Origin: Topomyia yanbarensis
Taxonomy: Eukaryota; Arthropoda; Insecta; Diptera; Culicidae
Length of the DNA: 64,000 nt
Assembly: GCF_030247195.1 (NCBI RefSeq)
Contig: NC_080672.1
Span: forward strand, 31,007,906-31,071,905
Direction: 5' to 3'
A program made the translations under genes and the position numbers. Below are positions 11,472 through 23,069 of this stretch, piece by piece. The notes under the pieces were generated by a model. It was given only the letters and a program-made list of their open reading frames with translations, searched no databases and had not been told where the DNA came from. Numbering within the stretch: the first letter of the stretch is position 1; each line of letters begins with the position of its first letter.

Positions 11472-11909
11472 CTAGTTATATCTATTTCCAACAATAAAAA
11501 TAATAAAATGAGTTTTACTGGTTGTCCAACAGATCTCACGCAAGCTCTCAACCATTTCACGTAGGTACCTGTTTACGAAGCAAGGAAATATTTTTTCCTC
11601 ACCAGCTGCGTATAGGGGGTCGTTCATATCTATCTCGCTATTGAATACTTCCGTTTCATAATCGTGGTTGTTGCCTTTATGATTGCAAATTTCCTCAATG
11701 ATTGTGCTGGATGTAGATTTTGAGATATTGACGCAGCTTTTGCCGTTGTCAATATTACCTGAACATGTGCCACATATTTGGTAATTGTTTGTATTCAGCG
11801 GTAAATAAATCGTAATGTGACGTTTTTTCACAGAACTGGAACGTACTATTTTGCCTTTGAAATGTGCAAAGAATACTATATATAATTGTACTTTCGCGTT
11901 ATACTGCAT
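11472..11909 (-). CDS. hypothetical 145-residue open frame, doubtful
   Basis: An uninterrupted minus-strand frame with a methionine start and no recognised domain. It contains a CGTCSGNIDNGKSC stretch around residues 46-59 and one more Cys-His pair further on, which superficially resembles a metal-binding knuckle. Composition is Asn/Ile/Ser-rich as expected for a random frame in AT-rich DNA. It could be a transposon exon remnant. No splice or promoter evidence was found. I list it because it is one of the longest frames not explained by repeats. Confidence 0.12.
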   Translation of the reverse strand: MQYNAKVQLYIVFFAHFKGKIVRSSSVKKRHITIYLPLNTNNYQICGTCSGNIDNGKSCVNISKSTSSTIIEEICNHKGNNHDYETEVFNSEIDMNDPLYAAGEEKIFPCFVNRYLREMVESLREICWTTSKTHFIIFIVGNRYN

Positions 11910-14659
11910 TTCTCAAATATGTGATATGTATCTGCAAGTAAGCGGTATTCAGTCTTATAATCGAACATTGCATAAAAAAAATAAATTACCTTAAGGGATC
12001 GAAACATGTAAAAAAGTAATTTTGGAAAAATTTTAAGAACCGAATAGAAGACGTTATAGCCAAAAATAGAATTTTGCGCTTGGTCAAGTTCTACCGATGA
12101 CGAAGTGGATGCGAGTGATAACGTGAGAGTAGGTAATTATCTTTTCTTAATTTTTCTTTCATTTTGTAAAAACATAAGATCCACAACTCAGTTATGCTAA
12201 CGCGTTGAGCCGTGTCAAATAAACAAAAAAAAATCAAAAATTATTATTAAGAATCTCGTAAAATTAAGATAAATCCTAATTAAATTTTACGTTTTTCTGT
12301 TTAAGTCAACTAATTAGCAAAACAAGAATTTCTTTTGATATTTTTTCCATTCAAAGACTTTCAGTGTACTGTTGCATTGAAAGCTTTTGGACTTCTTAGT
12401 GGGTATAGCATGTGATATTGGTTTAATGGGATGCTTTAATGAAATCTTGATTCCTTACCAGTCTGAGAAACTTTAAACTCTTCACTCACAATGCCAATAT
12501 TTTTCGAAGTTTATGTAAGAACGAATTTGACGGTATGCATATAATGAAACCAAAACAGGTGCTAAAACAACTATTTACGAGCGTGGTTATAACGTTTGCT
12601 CACAGGCGTTCTCGGTAGGTTGATCGTTATTTCTGCCTCCAGTGCCAAGTTGATTACAATTCCAGCTTGCTTTGATTCTTGTTCCAATGACACTCGAGGC
12701 ATCTGCTTTATGATTGTTAACAGCGAGGAACCGATTTTGCGTTTTATTTCGATGTTGAATCAATAAACCCTTTTCCCTCTGATCTTGCCGAGGGGAACCG
12801 TGGTCCGTTGTTGGCTGGTGGAATGGATTTATTATTTCTTACGTTGAATGGATTAATTAAGATTGGTATTGGTACTGTTGGAAATGGGGAATGGATTATT
12901 GATAAAAATGAAGAATAGTAATGAAATCTATGTCTCATTTTCACAGATTCCTTGCTCGATGAAGTCAAAAACTAGTTATCCTAGTGTGAAAGTGTTGGAC
13001 ACTCTTCTTCTGATATTTGTAGACTTATAAATTCTGAAGCGAAATCTTAGCTCTACAATCTTACCAATTGTACACAATATCAAGCCCTTCCTGTACCAAT
13101 CATCATAATTATGTGCTAACAGCTAGTCGTGCCGAAAGAACAACATCGAAACAAGAAGATAACTCCGGCAGCACGCTGAGCTGAGACAGGTGTTTTACAA
13201 AACCAATAGTCAAGTAGATGATGCACTCATCCGGAAGGGAGACTGTCGAGATGCCAAGTTCAATAATAATGTACTAGATTCCTGTGCACATGCATTAGCT
13301 CTAACACACGTTCGACTCTCTAAGCTATAACCATAGGTTGAACACCTTTGGTAGATTGGCTGCTTCGACACTTAAAGTGTATACGAAGATAATGATGCTT
13401 TACCTTTAGTTTTTAAGCTGCTTTCCGATCGCGTGCTATTCATTTCTTATGCTTTGTTCGGTTGCCCCACGATATGCCAATCACTTTACCGATCGACAGA
13501 TGTTGTTTCGTCAAGCTTTGGAAATCTTCAGCGCGCCTCCAACGATTTATGGGCAGTTTGCGTTCAACCGTGGTTGAGAAAGATGACGTTTTTTGTGCTT
13601 TGTGCATTAACCTAGATGAAACTGAAGCGTTTATTGTTTTACCCTTTGAATATGATTTTCCAATCTGGAGAAATAATTTCCAACCGGTTCTTTTCAATCA
13701 GCTCTAATTGGTTCTCACTTCATCACACCCATCTGCAAATTGCCATTGATCATCAATTTCTCGCACCGATGACGATTCATCTCCTGTATATTAGTTCAAA
13801 CAGCCCATTTTGAAGAACAAATATACTTCGGATCCCGTGTTCAACTGCCCAAAACAGGCCCCAACCAAGCATTTGGAGCGCGTGCAAGAGAAGCACTTTA
13901 AACCCGTCCGATCAGTTTTTTAAGAGCTTGGAACGTGTTCTGCATCATAAGTCCCGACAGTCCTAGTTTGGTTCATTAATATTTTATGGCAAACTGAAGC
14001 GTCACACAATCGGCTCCCGATGGGGATACTGGATTGCTGAAAACGTGTTCTACTGCTTATCCAAGAGGGTGATGGCTTCGGTTTTGAACTGAGCTATAAA
14101 AAAAATGCTGGTACTGTCAAACACTTGATTTTGGATCGGTTATCATATGCGTTGAGAGTCTTTTTTGTAGGACCTATTAATTCTGATGTATTTTCGAGTG
14201 TCGAATTGGCCAGTGGGTTGCCCAACGTCGGTATTTCTCTACAACGCATCGAGTAATTAATTTATTTGCGTTAGGCTTTTCGCATAGCAGGAGAACTTCT
14301 CCGTCGATGTTCAAGGTCAACCTGATTCCTGTAGACGGCGAGTGTAAGATGAAAGACATTTGTTAGACTCACTCACACATAGACAATATGTTTTCGCGTT
14401 GGTATCACGATTACCCTGGATATCATTACCGCTACTTTTCGCTAATGCGGGATACGGGTTGACAGGCGGAACACTCCTACCGACATTAATTACGGATTTA
14501 GGAGAAAGTAGGTTGAATCTAATTTTGTTTTGGTTTGTGTTTGTGCGAGTTCTCTATTATTAAATTTGATATACCGAAAAAAACTTGAATGAAGAAAACG
14601 GTCTGCCAAGTGAAGAACATCATTGTAAATAATATTTCATATACATTTTTATTAGTCGT
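11910..14659. other. no gene recognised
   Basis: Frames up to 85 codons overlap each other on both strands near 13433-13813, which suggests chance. The frame at 14360-14563 reads a hydrophobic, glycine-rich segment but has no family resemblance I can name. A short block at 12365-12425 echoes 7270-7415. Confidence 0.4.
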
Positions 14660-14930
14660 GTTTGTTACCATTACGACATAGATTCAATAGATGATATTGC
14701 TTGGGAGAAACAAATCAGCCTTCAATGTACAATGTACTCCTGGTAATCGCAAGTTGTTTATTGATAAAAACGGACGCCGGCCATGCGTAGCCCGTACCTA
14801 GATCGCAGCGGTAAAGAAAAGGAATGTTAGTCCGGAACTTATTAACACTAGAGGCCGAACATATTACTGTGCACTCCACAAGTGTTCGGAGATTGGAGTA
14901 GGGTTCAAGAGTCTTTTGGCGTGCGGCCAC
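14660..14930 (-). repeat. fragment of the 540-bp SINE-like family
   Basis: Blocks shared with 30100-30330 include TTCAATGTACAA/TTTCAATGTGCAA, ACTCCTGGTAATC, TTTATTGAT, TAGATCGC, CTAGAGGCCG and CACTCCACAAGTGT. It lacks the (AGCTTG) repeats at one end and the tRNA-like head at the other, so it is a truncated copy. Two hairpins follow: CTTTTGG/CCAAAAG and the palindrome GTTGGGTACCCAAC near 14941-14954. Confidence 0.65.
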
Positions 14931-15712
14931 CAAAAGACTTGGTTGGGTACCCAACACTAAATTTTAGAAACATAACGACGAATAGCGAGAAAATGTATAG
15001 TAATTTACTTGATTCAAATATTATTATTAGAGAAACAATTGTTTAGTAATTTAATACATGAATCTAAAAGAAGTGGGAAATGAAGAAGAGGGTCTCGGTT
15101 TTGCGCTTCTTACGACAAACAGTGGCAGGTCTTCGAACAAAAGACGCACAAAACCAAACATTATTTCTCCACAAAAGAGAATTTTTTTTATAAAGCCGTG
15201 TGGTGTCCAAAGCCAAGAATAGAACCACTAACAACATGCTAGGAGTTCCTAGGTCAAGGTATTGATCCCTGCCAAAGACTTAGCCTGGCGGACCTTAAGG
15301 TTTTGCATCATAGCTTTTATCCATTCTATATTGAGTGAATCACTGACATATAGTCACCTTTTCTGATTCGCTATTCTCAATTGTGTACCAACGTTTTAGG
15401 TTTCTTCTGGCAATTGCACTATAGGCGTAAAGGATGAATTTTAGTTCTACACTAAATATCAGCATATGTTTATATACTGGCTCTTCCACGCCAAGGTATA
15501 ACTTTCAAAGCCTTGGTTTTAAAACCGTATTTAAAAGCAACTTTTCAAGCAAATTTTTTTTGAATTGGTCCAAGCTATTTAAACGAATACCTCCATAAGT
15601 GAATTCTTTCTCCAAACTTGACTTCTCATGAAGGTCTGACACTAATTTTGTACTACTTTTGCTTTCCCAAACAGTGGTAAACACTTGAACACTCCAGAGC
15701 CTCACTCTGTCA
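14931..15712. other. no gene recognised
   Basis: Nothing beyond short chance frames. Confidence 0.4.
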
Positions 15713-16490
15713 GAAAATGTAGGGCCATCGGAAGCTAAAAACTTCGTAAAATTGCACTCCTGGTCCTTTTTTCAAGATCATTCAGTGCAGTACTCTGCGT
15801 CACTCTTTCGAGTTTGAACCACTCATACGGTAGTCGGTCTTTGCCAGTATTGCTCTTCTCCCATTCATTCTTCTTCTGAGCCTCTGAACCCTTGTCGTTG
15901 TGTTTATTATATTTATTACGTATTTGTTATACGACCTTTGAAATTTGTCATTTAACCCAATTATGGAAACGTGTCTGATAGGGAGAGTGGAGATGCCAAC
16001 TTGTCATTAACATTTCGAAGTTCTTCACATTCATTTGAGATATTTTTTATACTTTTTGTATGCTTACTTTGTACTGAAAACTTTGGAAATAATCATTGAA
16101 GTGTTAATAAGAAGCAATACTCTAGATGGTCGGCTGTTCGGAGTTCAAATTGCTCGTTTCGAATTATCAAAAATAGATCGCGAGCGACTTACGTACATAT
16201 TGCTAAGTTTATATTGTCTATAGATGAATAGATACCTGTTATATTTCACGTAACTTTATTCTTTTATGTAACGCCCCGCGGAAGAATAATTATTAAATTA
16301 TTCGAAAGGCATTCATATTTCTACAGCAGGTCGCACACCTGAAAACTTTGATCTAAAACGAAACGACGTAGCGCGTGAGTACTTAGCTTAATCTCAATAC
16401 CTACCAAGACATATCCTAATGCATTTTCCTACCTACTAACACCAATATTATCCTGCGACACTTGTGGATGATGCGAAGAATTCCTCCCGT
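15713..16490 (+). repeat. ~780-bp repeat, copy 1 of an inverted pair
   Basis: The whole stretch aligns to the reverse complement of 45783-46566. Landmarks include GATAGGGAGAGTGGAGATGC, GTTCGGAGTTCAAATTGCTC, GATGAATAGATACCT and CCTGCGACACTTG. Both copies keep a short open frame in the same place (16035-16223 here) containing RSNTLDGRLFGVQIARFE, but the base differences between copies are mostly amino-acid changing, so I do not read it as a selected protein. The family is not recognised. Confidence 0.85.
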
Positions 16491-17093
16491 TGCTTTCTTT
16501 TCTTCAGCCAGCGTACGCTTATGTTTGCTTTAATTGTTCTCCTCCTCCACTGCTTAGGGAATCGGTCTAAATCTGAGTCGATCGGCGTTTACGACCTTGA
16601 CGTTTCTTCGAATCAGTTCGTGCACTCGCCTTGGGGAGAGGTCTGGCGTCTTCAGGCAGGCTGGACTATTTTTTTTATTTTTTTGAACCTTTCAAGGTTT
16701 TATAAAATTACAATGGAAAATTCTTGAACATGTGTAGAGTTAAAAACGAAGTTTTTTTTTCTTTGCTAATTCTCGAACAATACATACTGTAAGTAGGGGT
16801 TTGCCCACTACTCGGGTTCTGGTTTGCCCGGCGAACCCTTCTTTTCAGGGCGGCCTAGGTGCTTCTACAGAATTTCGGATTTTCGTTTCACAAGAAAAAA
16901 AAGTAAACAAACAAAATAAATTAATAAGTTTACCGACTTTTATTCCTCCACTACACTGTGCGCTGCTGGGTCTCGTCGATCTACTGCTACCGTTGGCGGG
17001 AAGACGGGCGGTTTCTTCCGACCGGCCGGGACTACAACGGCCGAGTTCTCCCGGAATGGCGTTGGCTGCTCCGGCAGCGGTCCTTGGCGTTTA
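16491..17093. other. GC-rising stretch, no gene recognised
   Basis: The frames at 16464-16727 and 16801-17094 have no family resemblance. Base composition becomes GC-rich after about 16940, unlike the flanks, as in a transposon UTR. Confidence 0.35.
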
Positions 17094-17376
17094 GCTAGGG
17101 AGGTGAGCTTGGCTCCTTTGTTGGAACCTCCCTAGCGACGTTGGCGACGAATCGCCGGATCGTCTACTCGCCGTAAACGATCCCGGAAGTTACCGCAGTA
17201 AACTTCCCAGGGGGAACCTTTGTCCGCCCTGCTTCGTTCTCCTTGACAATTAGCTATAGAGGAGAGCTTGGCTCGTTTGACTTATCCTCTATAGCGAGAA
17301 CGGCCGATGTCTTGGTTCCTTATTGTTTAGCCGGGGAAGCGAAAGCACTCCTTTACACTTAGCTTACCCCTATTGG
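17094..17376. repeat. three related hairpins in a GC-rich block
   Basis: Hairpin 1 has an 11-bp perfect stem, GCTAGGGAGGT (17094-17104) with its complement at 17126-17136. Hairpin 2 has an 11-bp perfect stem, GCTATAGAGGA (17253-17263) with 17285-17295. Both are preceded by TTA/ATTA and carry GAGCTTGGCTC in the loop. Hairpin 3 (about 331-340 and 362-376 of the 17-kb block) is imperfect: GCCGGGGAAGC with GCTTACCCCTATTGGC. Two shorter hairpins (ATCGT/ACGAT and GGAAGTT/AACTTCC) lie between the first two. They may be the structured UTR of a retroelement, but this is an inference. Confidence 0.6.
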
Positions 17377-17639
17377 CGAACCGACACCGTACACTTCACT
17401 AATGCCCGAACCACGGGCCGGCACTTTTGACGGTTTTAACTTGCCGTCGCACGCGCGCACTGAGATAATCTCCTAGTGGCGGGAAACTGTCCCGAAAAAA
17501 CCACAGCAATTTTCTGGACGTCTGTTTGTAACCGTGGTCCGTCACTTTCTCACACGATGGCCGCCTTCCACCTCGGCCGAAAACACCAACACCAAAAAAA
17601 CCGTACCGCCGCATAGCTGTCATCACCTATGTGCAGCAT

Positions 17640-18793
17640 AGCCAGTACACGTATTTCAGCAGTAGGAGAGCGGTGGCCTATCTAAGCCCTATGTTAACTA
17701 TGTACAATTGTCAAACAAAAATTACTACACCTATCTGAACGCACAAAACCGTTCACAAACGCGAAACTATATAAAAATTTACAAGAAAAAGTGAACGATA
17801 TCGAAACAGCGGTGAGCATAAATTTTCGTAAACAATACACTCTACGGAGAGAGTACGCACGAAAGGGTATATTTCCACCCAGTGCTAAATGGTTACCCTG
17901 ACGGGTTACAATACTCAGCTTGAGGGGGGCAGGTTGTCGTCAAGCTACGTCATTGCCAGAGGGTATTTAGAGGTTTGTGACGAAATGTTACTATTGGGTA
18001 GGTAGTGTTAAAAGTTAGCCAGAAAATGCTACTTCATTTATGGATGTAGCCATATTGGAATCAACTGTTTTTTATAAACAATTTCAGTCATTTAATTATT
18101 CTTAGCTCTTATTTCTATTTGCCAATAATTTTCATTTATTTTTATTACTAATTTCTCGTGTATATTTTCCCTTATAATCATCAATATTAGCATAATATCC
18201 TGTTTCACTCAGAAATATGTTATCATTTCACGAAAATTAAAGTGCACATTACTCTACGCTACATTTACAACCCGACCAACCAGCCCCGCACAAAATTCAG
18301 CCAACCTACCCCAATGCATATTTTCGAGTGATTGTTCTCGATTCACAAAAATAAAAGTAAGGTTACACTGGAAACCATTATACCATTTTGTTAGGTTTTG
18401 AACACCCTTTCAAGAGGTACCACGTTTATGAAAATCGGATGTGAATTTCTTTACGTTACACATATTACTTTACAAAAACAAAAAGTTACTCACCGGAAAA
18501 AGAACAAACTTACTCCTGTAGAAACGACAACACAAAACACCTGAAATTACGTCGGTACATTGTCGACCCAATACCCCATTAAAATCACTATAGATGTCGC
18601 TACTAGAATAACCTTTTCATAAAAGGCACTCGATCAACCAGCTTTGGTCTTCCCTATGTTGTATGAATTTCTATTCTATTCTATTCAATTCTAACCCCTA
18701 CACAGCCTGTATTGAAAAGCATCCTTGAAAACTCTGCAGTTTTCTATAATGTTTTTCTTGTCAAATGTTAATTTGAAGAATATTTTCATATGT
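17640..18793. other. no gene recognised
   Basis: AT-rich. A TTCTA-type simple run (TCTATTCTATTCTATTC, near 18670) follows CCCTATGTTGTATGAAT, and the latter 17-mer recurs at about 19266. Such a run can be the tail of a LINE 3' end. Confidence 0.4.
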
Positions 18794-18965
18794 TACTTAC
18801 TTTGTTTGATTAGAGAGGTTTTAACCTTAGGGTCATTCGCCTCTTTTCGGGCTAGAAAAATCTCTTTTGGAAAAATCTCTAACCCTGTGTGCGGGGTTGG
18901 GAATCGAACCCAAGTGAGCTGCGTACAAGGCAATCCATTTACCAACTACGCTATGCCCGTCCACC
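18794..18965 (-). mobile_element. tRNA-derived SINE (Feilai-like), intact copy
   Basis: A perfect 12-bp TSD, ATTTTCATATGT, flanks it (18782-18793 and 18966-18977). On the minus strand it starts with a tRNA-like head containing TAGCGTAGTTGG (A box) and GGGTTCGATTCCC (B box), followed by the body with AGGCGAATGACCCTAAGG, and ends in an AAACAAAG-type tail. It matches the SINE at 2800-3447 through most of its length. It should be transcribed by pol III if active. Confidence 0.92.
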
Positions 18966-18977
18966 ATTTTCATATGT

Positions 18978-20135
18978 CAAATGCCTGTGCAGAGTTGGAT
19001 TTGAAGATGTTTCAAAATTAGACGACAATTGAATTATCCATTTAATGAATAATTCAATTAACGAATTGTTTTTAATCTTAAAAGAGGAAGAAACGAGGAC
19101 AACCGTACCGACCGTTTCAGTTTAAAGGGGATATAATAAATCGATGGGAGTGATTTGGCTAAAAAAGTTAATGTCATTCCTTTGGTCCTCCGGGATGTGA
19201 CAGAGGTATTTACACCTTACCCTATATAATAAGCACAGACTAAAGCGCCTTTACTTGCTCGTCTCCCCTATGTTGTATGAATGGTATTTAACAAGGATTT
19301 TTCAAACGGTGAACGACTTACAGATTTGGCTTTATTTTCACTTTATTTAGCGTTAGTATTAGGAACGTCTTTATGTCACGGCCAAGGATGCAAAATGCCT
19401 ACCTTTTCTGCGGCTGTAATTTTTCTGCCTACATTCTCATTTATCTTTTGACGCTACTGCCGTTCGCTATTGAAGTACGCCCAGCGCTGTACGGCAGTCT
19501 GTAGGCAAAGCAGTAACGGTACAGCTTCTCTTTCCTTATTTCACACTTTTTAATATTTTTAATCTATTCAATATTTTCAATCACAAACGACGGTAATAAA
19601 TGCCCTTCGTTTACACCATGACCGGCATCATCACTTTCGTGTGCGGGCCTCTCCCTTTGACTACGCAGAGAAAAGTGTACAAAGCGAGAGAACAAACTTT
19701 ACTACGCCACACTCTCACCACGCAGTCGGAGTACAGCAGCAAAACAAAAATGTATTCTACTGCTCTACGGGAAAATGTACTTGTACTTGTACTGTTTGGC
19801 TACCGTTCTGGCAAGAGCTGTAGTGATGCGTCGCTGTGGCGGGCTGTACGGCTTGTGCAAATGTAAATATACCGAAAAAAATGTAGTTTACCAATACCTT
19901 TGGCATCCCTGGTCACGGCTGATTCAAATGTACTGTGAGGATAAAACAATTGCCTCTACCTACCTACCTACAGTGATCAGTGTCGATGCCCAACAGAACA
20001 CTAGGCCCGACGCGGGCGAATTGAGTTGCTGTTGATTTTTCGAAATATTCCGCAAGACCAGCGATTTGAAAAAAAGTTTTACTCTTACTAAAAGTGCAGG
20101 TGGAGCTCAATCTGGTAGAAGTGAACATCCTGTAA
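18978..20135. other. no gene recognised
   Basis: Overlapping frames at 19600-20035 on one strand (three frames at once) suggest chance. AGGCAAAGCAGTAACGGTACAG at 19503 and related TGCCTAC/CTGCCGTTC blocks hint at a short degenerate repeat. Confidence 0.35.
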
Positions 20136-20334
20136 ATGCATCATATTAAACAGCGCGCTAAATATGTTCAACAACATAAGTATTGTCGTTCGTTTCACGG
20201 TACAATATGCAGCTCAGCCGTATACATAGAGAAGAACATTATAGAAGTTCGCTTACGTGATTTGGCACCGCGTACTCCTAATGGTGTGATTGAAAGATGC
20301 ATGCAAAGATGTGGAGAAGTTGACACCGTACTGC
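20136..20334 (+). pseudogene. ORF1 remnant of the R1/LOA-like element
   Basis: The frame contains IEVRLRDLAPRTPNGVIERC and CGEVDTV, parallel to the remnant at 8440-8622. At about 20335 the sequence changes abruptly to RT-region DNA that matches the second copy at about 61990, so ORF1's C-terminus, its zinc knuckles and the whole endonuclease have been deleted. Confidence 0.6.
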
Positions 20335-21034
20335 GAAAAAGGAGGAGCAAACACGGACGATCGGTAAGTGACTAACGATGAGCTCACAGAACCATCGAAG
20401 CGCCTGAAATCAATGAAAGCCCTGGTCCGAATGACATACCAAGCTGCGATCCAGGCATATCTGTACATGTTCCGGATGGTGCTACAGAAGTGTTTAAATG
20501 AAGACAACTTCCCCGAAATGTGGAAGGTACAGAAGGTTGTGTTGCTGCCAAAGCCAGGGAAGCTACCAGGCGATCTGGTCTCGAATAGGCTCATATATCT
20601 GCTGGATACACTCGGAGAACTCGAGTACCGAGAAGGCTTCTAAACACAAGCGAAGAGGAGATCGATGCAATGTGTTAACGATAGATGTGAAGAATGCATT
20701 TAATAGCGCCAGCTGGCGAGCCATCGCCGCAGCACTGCATAAGGTCTCCGACTATCAATGCAAGATCATGAAGAGCTACTTCCAGAGCAGAACGCTGCCG
20801 TATGAGACAAACGATGGGCAGAAGTCAATGCGAGTGACAGCGGACGTCCCTCAGGGCTCCGTCCTCGGCCTAACTCTTTGGAACGAGATGTGCGATGGGG
20901 TCTTGATACTGCGGCTGCCCAGGAATGTGAAAATCGTGGGTTACACGGATCACATGTCAATAACGGTGATTGGTAAGACACTTGAAGAAATGGAGCTTTC
21001 GGTGACAGAGACAATTGACGTGATCGAGATCTGA
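20335..21034 (+). pseudogene. R1/LOA-like reverse transcriptase remnant
   Basis: The N-terminal RT part (DELTE, KPGKLPGD) is out of frame with the core. It jumps to a segment beginning HKRRGDR, so a deletion removed the usual central linker. The core frame shows LTIDVKNAFNSASW (catalytic aspartate block A), VPQGSVLGLTLWN (block B) and VGYTDHMSITV at the position of the usual Y/F-x-D-D box; the second Asp is His here. The enzyme would copy element RNA at the target nick. With a changed catalytic box, deletions and frameshifts this copy is dead. Clade is assigned from these motifs only. Confidence 0.85.
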
Positions 21035-21199
21035 ATGAACGCTCACCTCAAAACGGAGGCGTTTTTGGTCAGCAATTGCAAAGCAGTTCAGCGGATGTAG
21101 ATCGACATCGGAGGGCACGTGATTGATTCGAAGCGTGCACTGAAGCAATTGGGGGTGATAATCGACGATCGGTTGAGCTTCAACAACCACGTCGACTAG

Positions 21200-21810
21200 G
21201 TTTGCGAAAAGTCGGCGAATGCAACGAACACAATAGCGAGAATCATGCCAAACGCCGGCGATCCGAGAAGCACCACGAGACGTCTGCTATCTACTCTTTC
21301 GTCATCGATACTCCGATATGGGGTTCCTACCTGGGGTGCTACGCTGAAAACCAAGCGGAACCGTAAAAAGCTGCACAGAACATTCCGGCTGATGGTTGTA
21401 CGAGTCGCGAGTGCTTACAGAACGATATCGTCGGGGGTGGTATGCGTAATTGCCGGGATGATTACCGTTTGCATCACTCTGACTGAGGACGTGGAATGCT
21501 ACCAGCGGATGCACGTAATGCAAGGAGACTGGTCCAAGCGGACTCGTTGGATAATTGGCAGCAGGAATGGGACAACGCGGTGAAAGGAAGGTGGACCTAC
21601 CGACTCATCCCAAATGTGTGTGATTGGGTTCATAGGAAGCATGCAGAAGTTTAACTTCCATTTGATGCAGTTTTTGTCTGGGCACGGATGCTTCCGGAAG
21701 TTCTTGCATCGGTTTGGACGTGTTTCGTCACTCTATGCCAGGTGTGTGAACATGCAAGAGACACCGGTACACGTGGTCGTCGAATGCCCTAGATTGGAAT
21801 AATTTCGTAG
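21200..21810 (+). pseudogene. R1/LOA-like element, C-terminal region
   Basis: Broken frames after the RT give AKSANATNTIARIMPN, a RLLSTLSSSILRYGVPTWG block, then around 21540-21800 a WQQEWDN region, GRWTYRLIP and a final HGCF-LHRFGR block with a Cys/His pattern (CARCVN, HVVVECPRLE). This is the thumb and gag-like zinc knuckle tail of R1/LOA-type proteins. The parallel segment in the second copy is at about 62560-62960. Confidence 0.8.
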
Positions 21811-22029
21811 GGGTATGTCTGGTGTGACAGTGAACAATATCGTCGAAGAGATGTGCCACGACGAGCATACCTGGGACGCTGTCAACAGAGTGGTTACCAG
21901 TATACTCTCCGAGTTGCAGAGGAAGTAGCGAAGAGACCAACAAAGTATTGGCAGACGCATTGGCTAGAAGGTCGCAGTGAAACCACAAATCGGGATTCGA
22001 GAGAAATTCCACCGGTGGGGAACTCTCCG

Positions 22030-22770
22030 TCTGTATAGACTAGGTCCACCGACGGAGACCAGTTGAGTAGTACGCGACGTAGCACCGGGTTTGGGTCGCC
22101 GTACTGACCTCGACACCCTAACGAGTAGCTCGTGAGTAAGCTAGATCCACCGCCGGCGATTAGATCGAGTAGACTGCGTCGACTAGCTAGCAGTGGGTCG
22201 CTGGGTCGCTAGTGAACCGGAAGCTACGCTCCATACGGAATAGCTGGATCGAACTCAGCACCTACCGGCTGGCCCGTTGAATAGGCTAGATCCATCCTCG
22301 CGGACTAGACCAAGTAGGTCACGAACAAGATTTTAGTAAAGTGGATAGGTGACTGGCTCATAGGGGAAGAGAGGCAAAATGGAACAAGAGGGGAATCAAT
22401 GGGCCTAAACTCTTGTGGTGCTAAATAGCACCGGACAGGGAGCCAAAGGGCTCAAAAAGGTGTGGTACTAAAACCATAGAAGAATCGGTATCAGGAAACT
22501 TCCTTCGCCGTGGAACTTTCCGTCTACGTAGGCTAGATTCACCGCCGGGGACTACACTGAGTAGACCGTGACGAGACACCACCAGTCGCGGGTCTTCGGG
22601 GCACCAGTGAACCGGATGCCCTACTCCACCGGAATCACCGAACTGACCTCGACACCTGGTTGATTGGCTCGGTTTCGGGGGAACTTCTCTCGCCGGGAAA
22701 ATCTCTGTCGGAGTAGGCTAGGTCCATCGTCTCGGCGAAACGGAAGTTGCGGTGCTGAATGGCACAAGGG
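22030..22770 (+). repeat. modular 3' region of R1/LOA-like copy 1
   Basis: Five degenerate copies of a ~45-nt module occur at about 22036-22080, 22137-22180, 22281-22323, 22528-22572 and 22711-22735. The shared core is roughly GGCTAGATCCACCGCC, then GGACTAGA, then GAGTAGACCGCG. From about 22410 to 22770 the DNA aligns to 63630-64000 in the other copy, including GCTAAATAGCACCGG/GCTAAATGGCACCGG and GGAGCCAAAGGGCTCAA. No open frame is present. This is probably the 3' UTR. Confidence 0.8.
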
Positions 22771-23069
22771 AGCCGAAATGCTTGGTAAATTAGACAATCT
22801 GAAGTTTGCCGCCCACATTGTCTTCGTAGAGGAAGAGCACTAAATCTCGACTAACAGACAGCTTTCCGACTGCCATGTAAAAATTGGCAATCTGTGTGTA
22901 TTGTGGGAGAACTGGTGGTGTGTCGAGGAGTTGGGCTGTTACCCTGCTGAAGGAACTAACTACTAAGTAGTTGAATGGATATGGATGTCATGCGCATAAA
23001 AAACCCCTCCCCGAAGTAATGCCGTAAGGTAACGCCAGGGAGGAATCTGTTTCTAGACAAGAACAGTGG

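Larger units (their letters stand above)
20136..23060 (+). mobile_element. R1/LOA-like non-LTR retrotransposon, copy 1 (defective)
   Basis: Order: ORF1 scrap, RT, C-terminal zinc-knuckle region, modular 3' region, and an end near 23060 after AAAAAACCCCTCCCC and GCCAGGGAGG. Internal deletions remove the endonuclease and part of the RT. The 5' edge is not defined by a TSD. Confidence 0.75.

Noticed and set aside
16035..16223. A conserved small protein shared with 46040-46330
   Set aside because: Differences between the copies are mostly amino-acid changing and both lie in a repeat, so shared frame reflects shared ancestry and not selection.
17094..17376. A hammerhead ribozyme, as found in Penelope-like elements
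   Set aside because: The conserved CTGATGA and GAAA core is not present.
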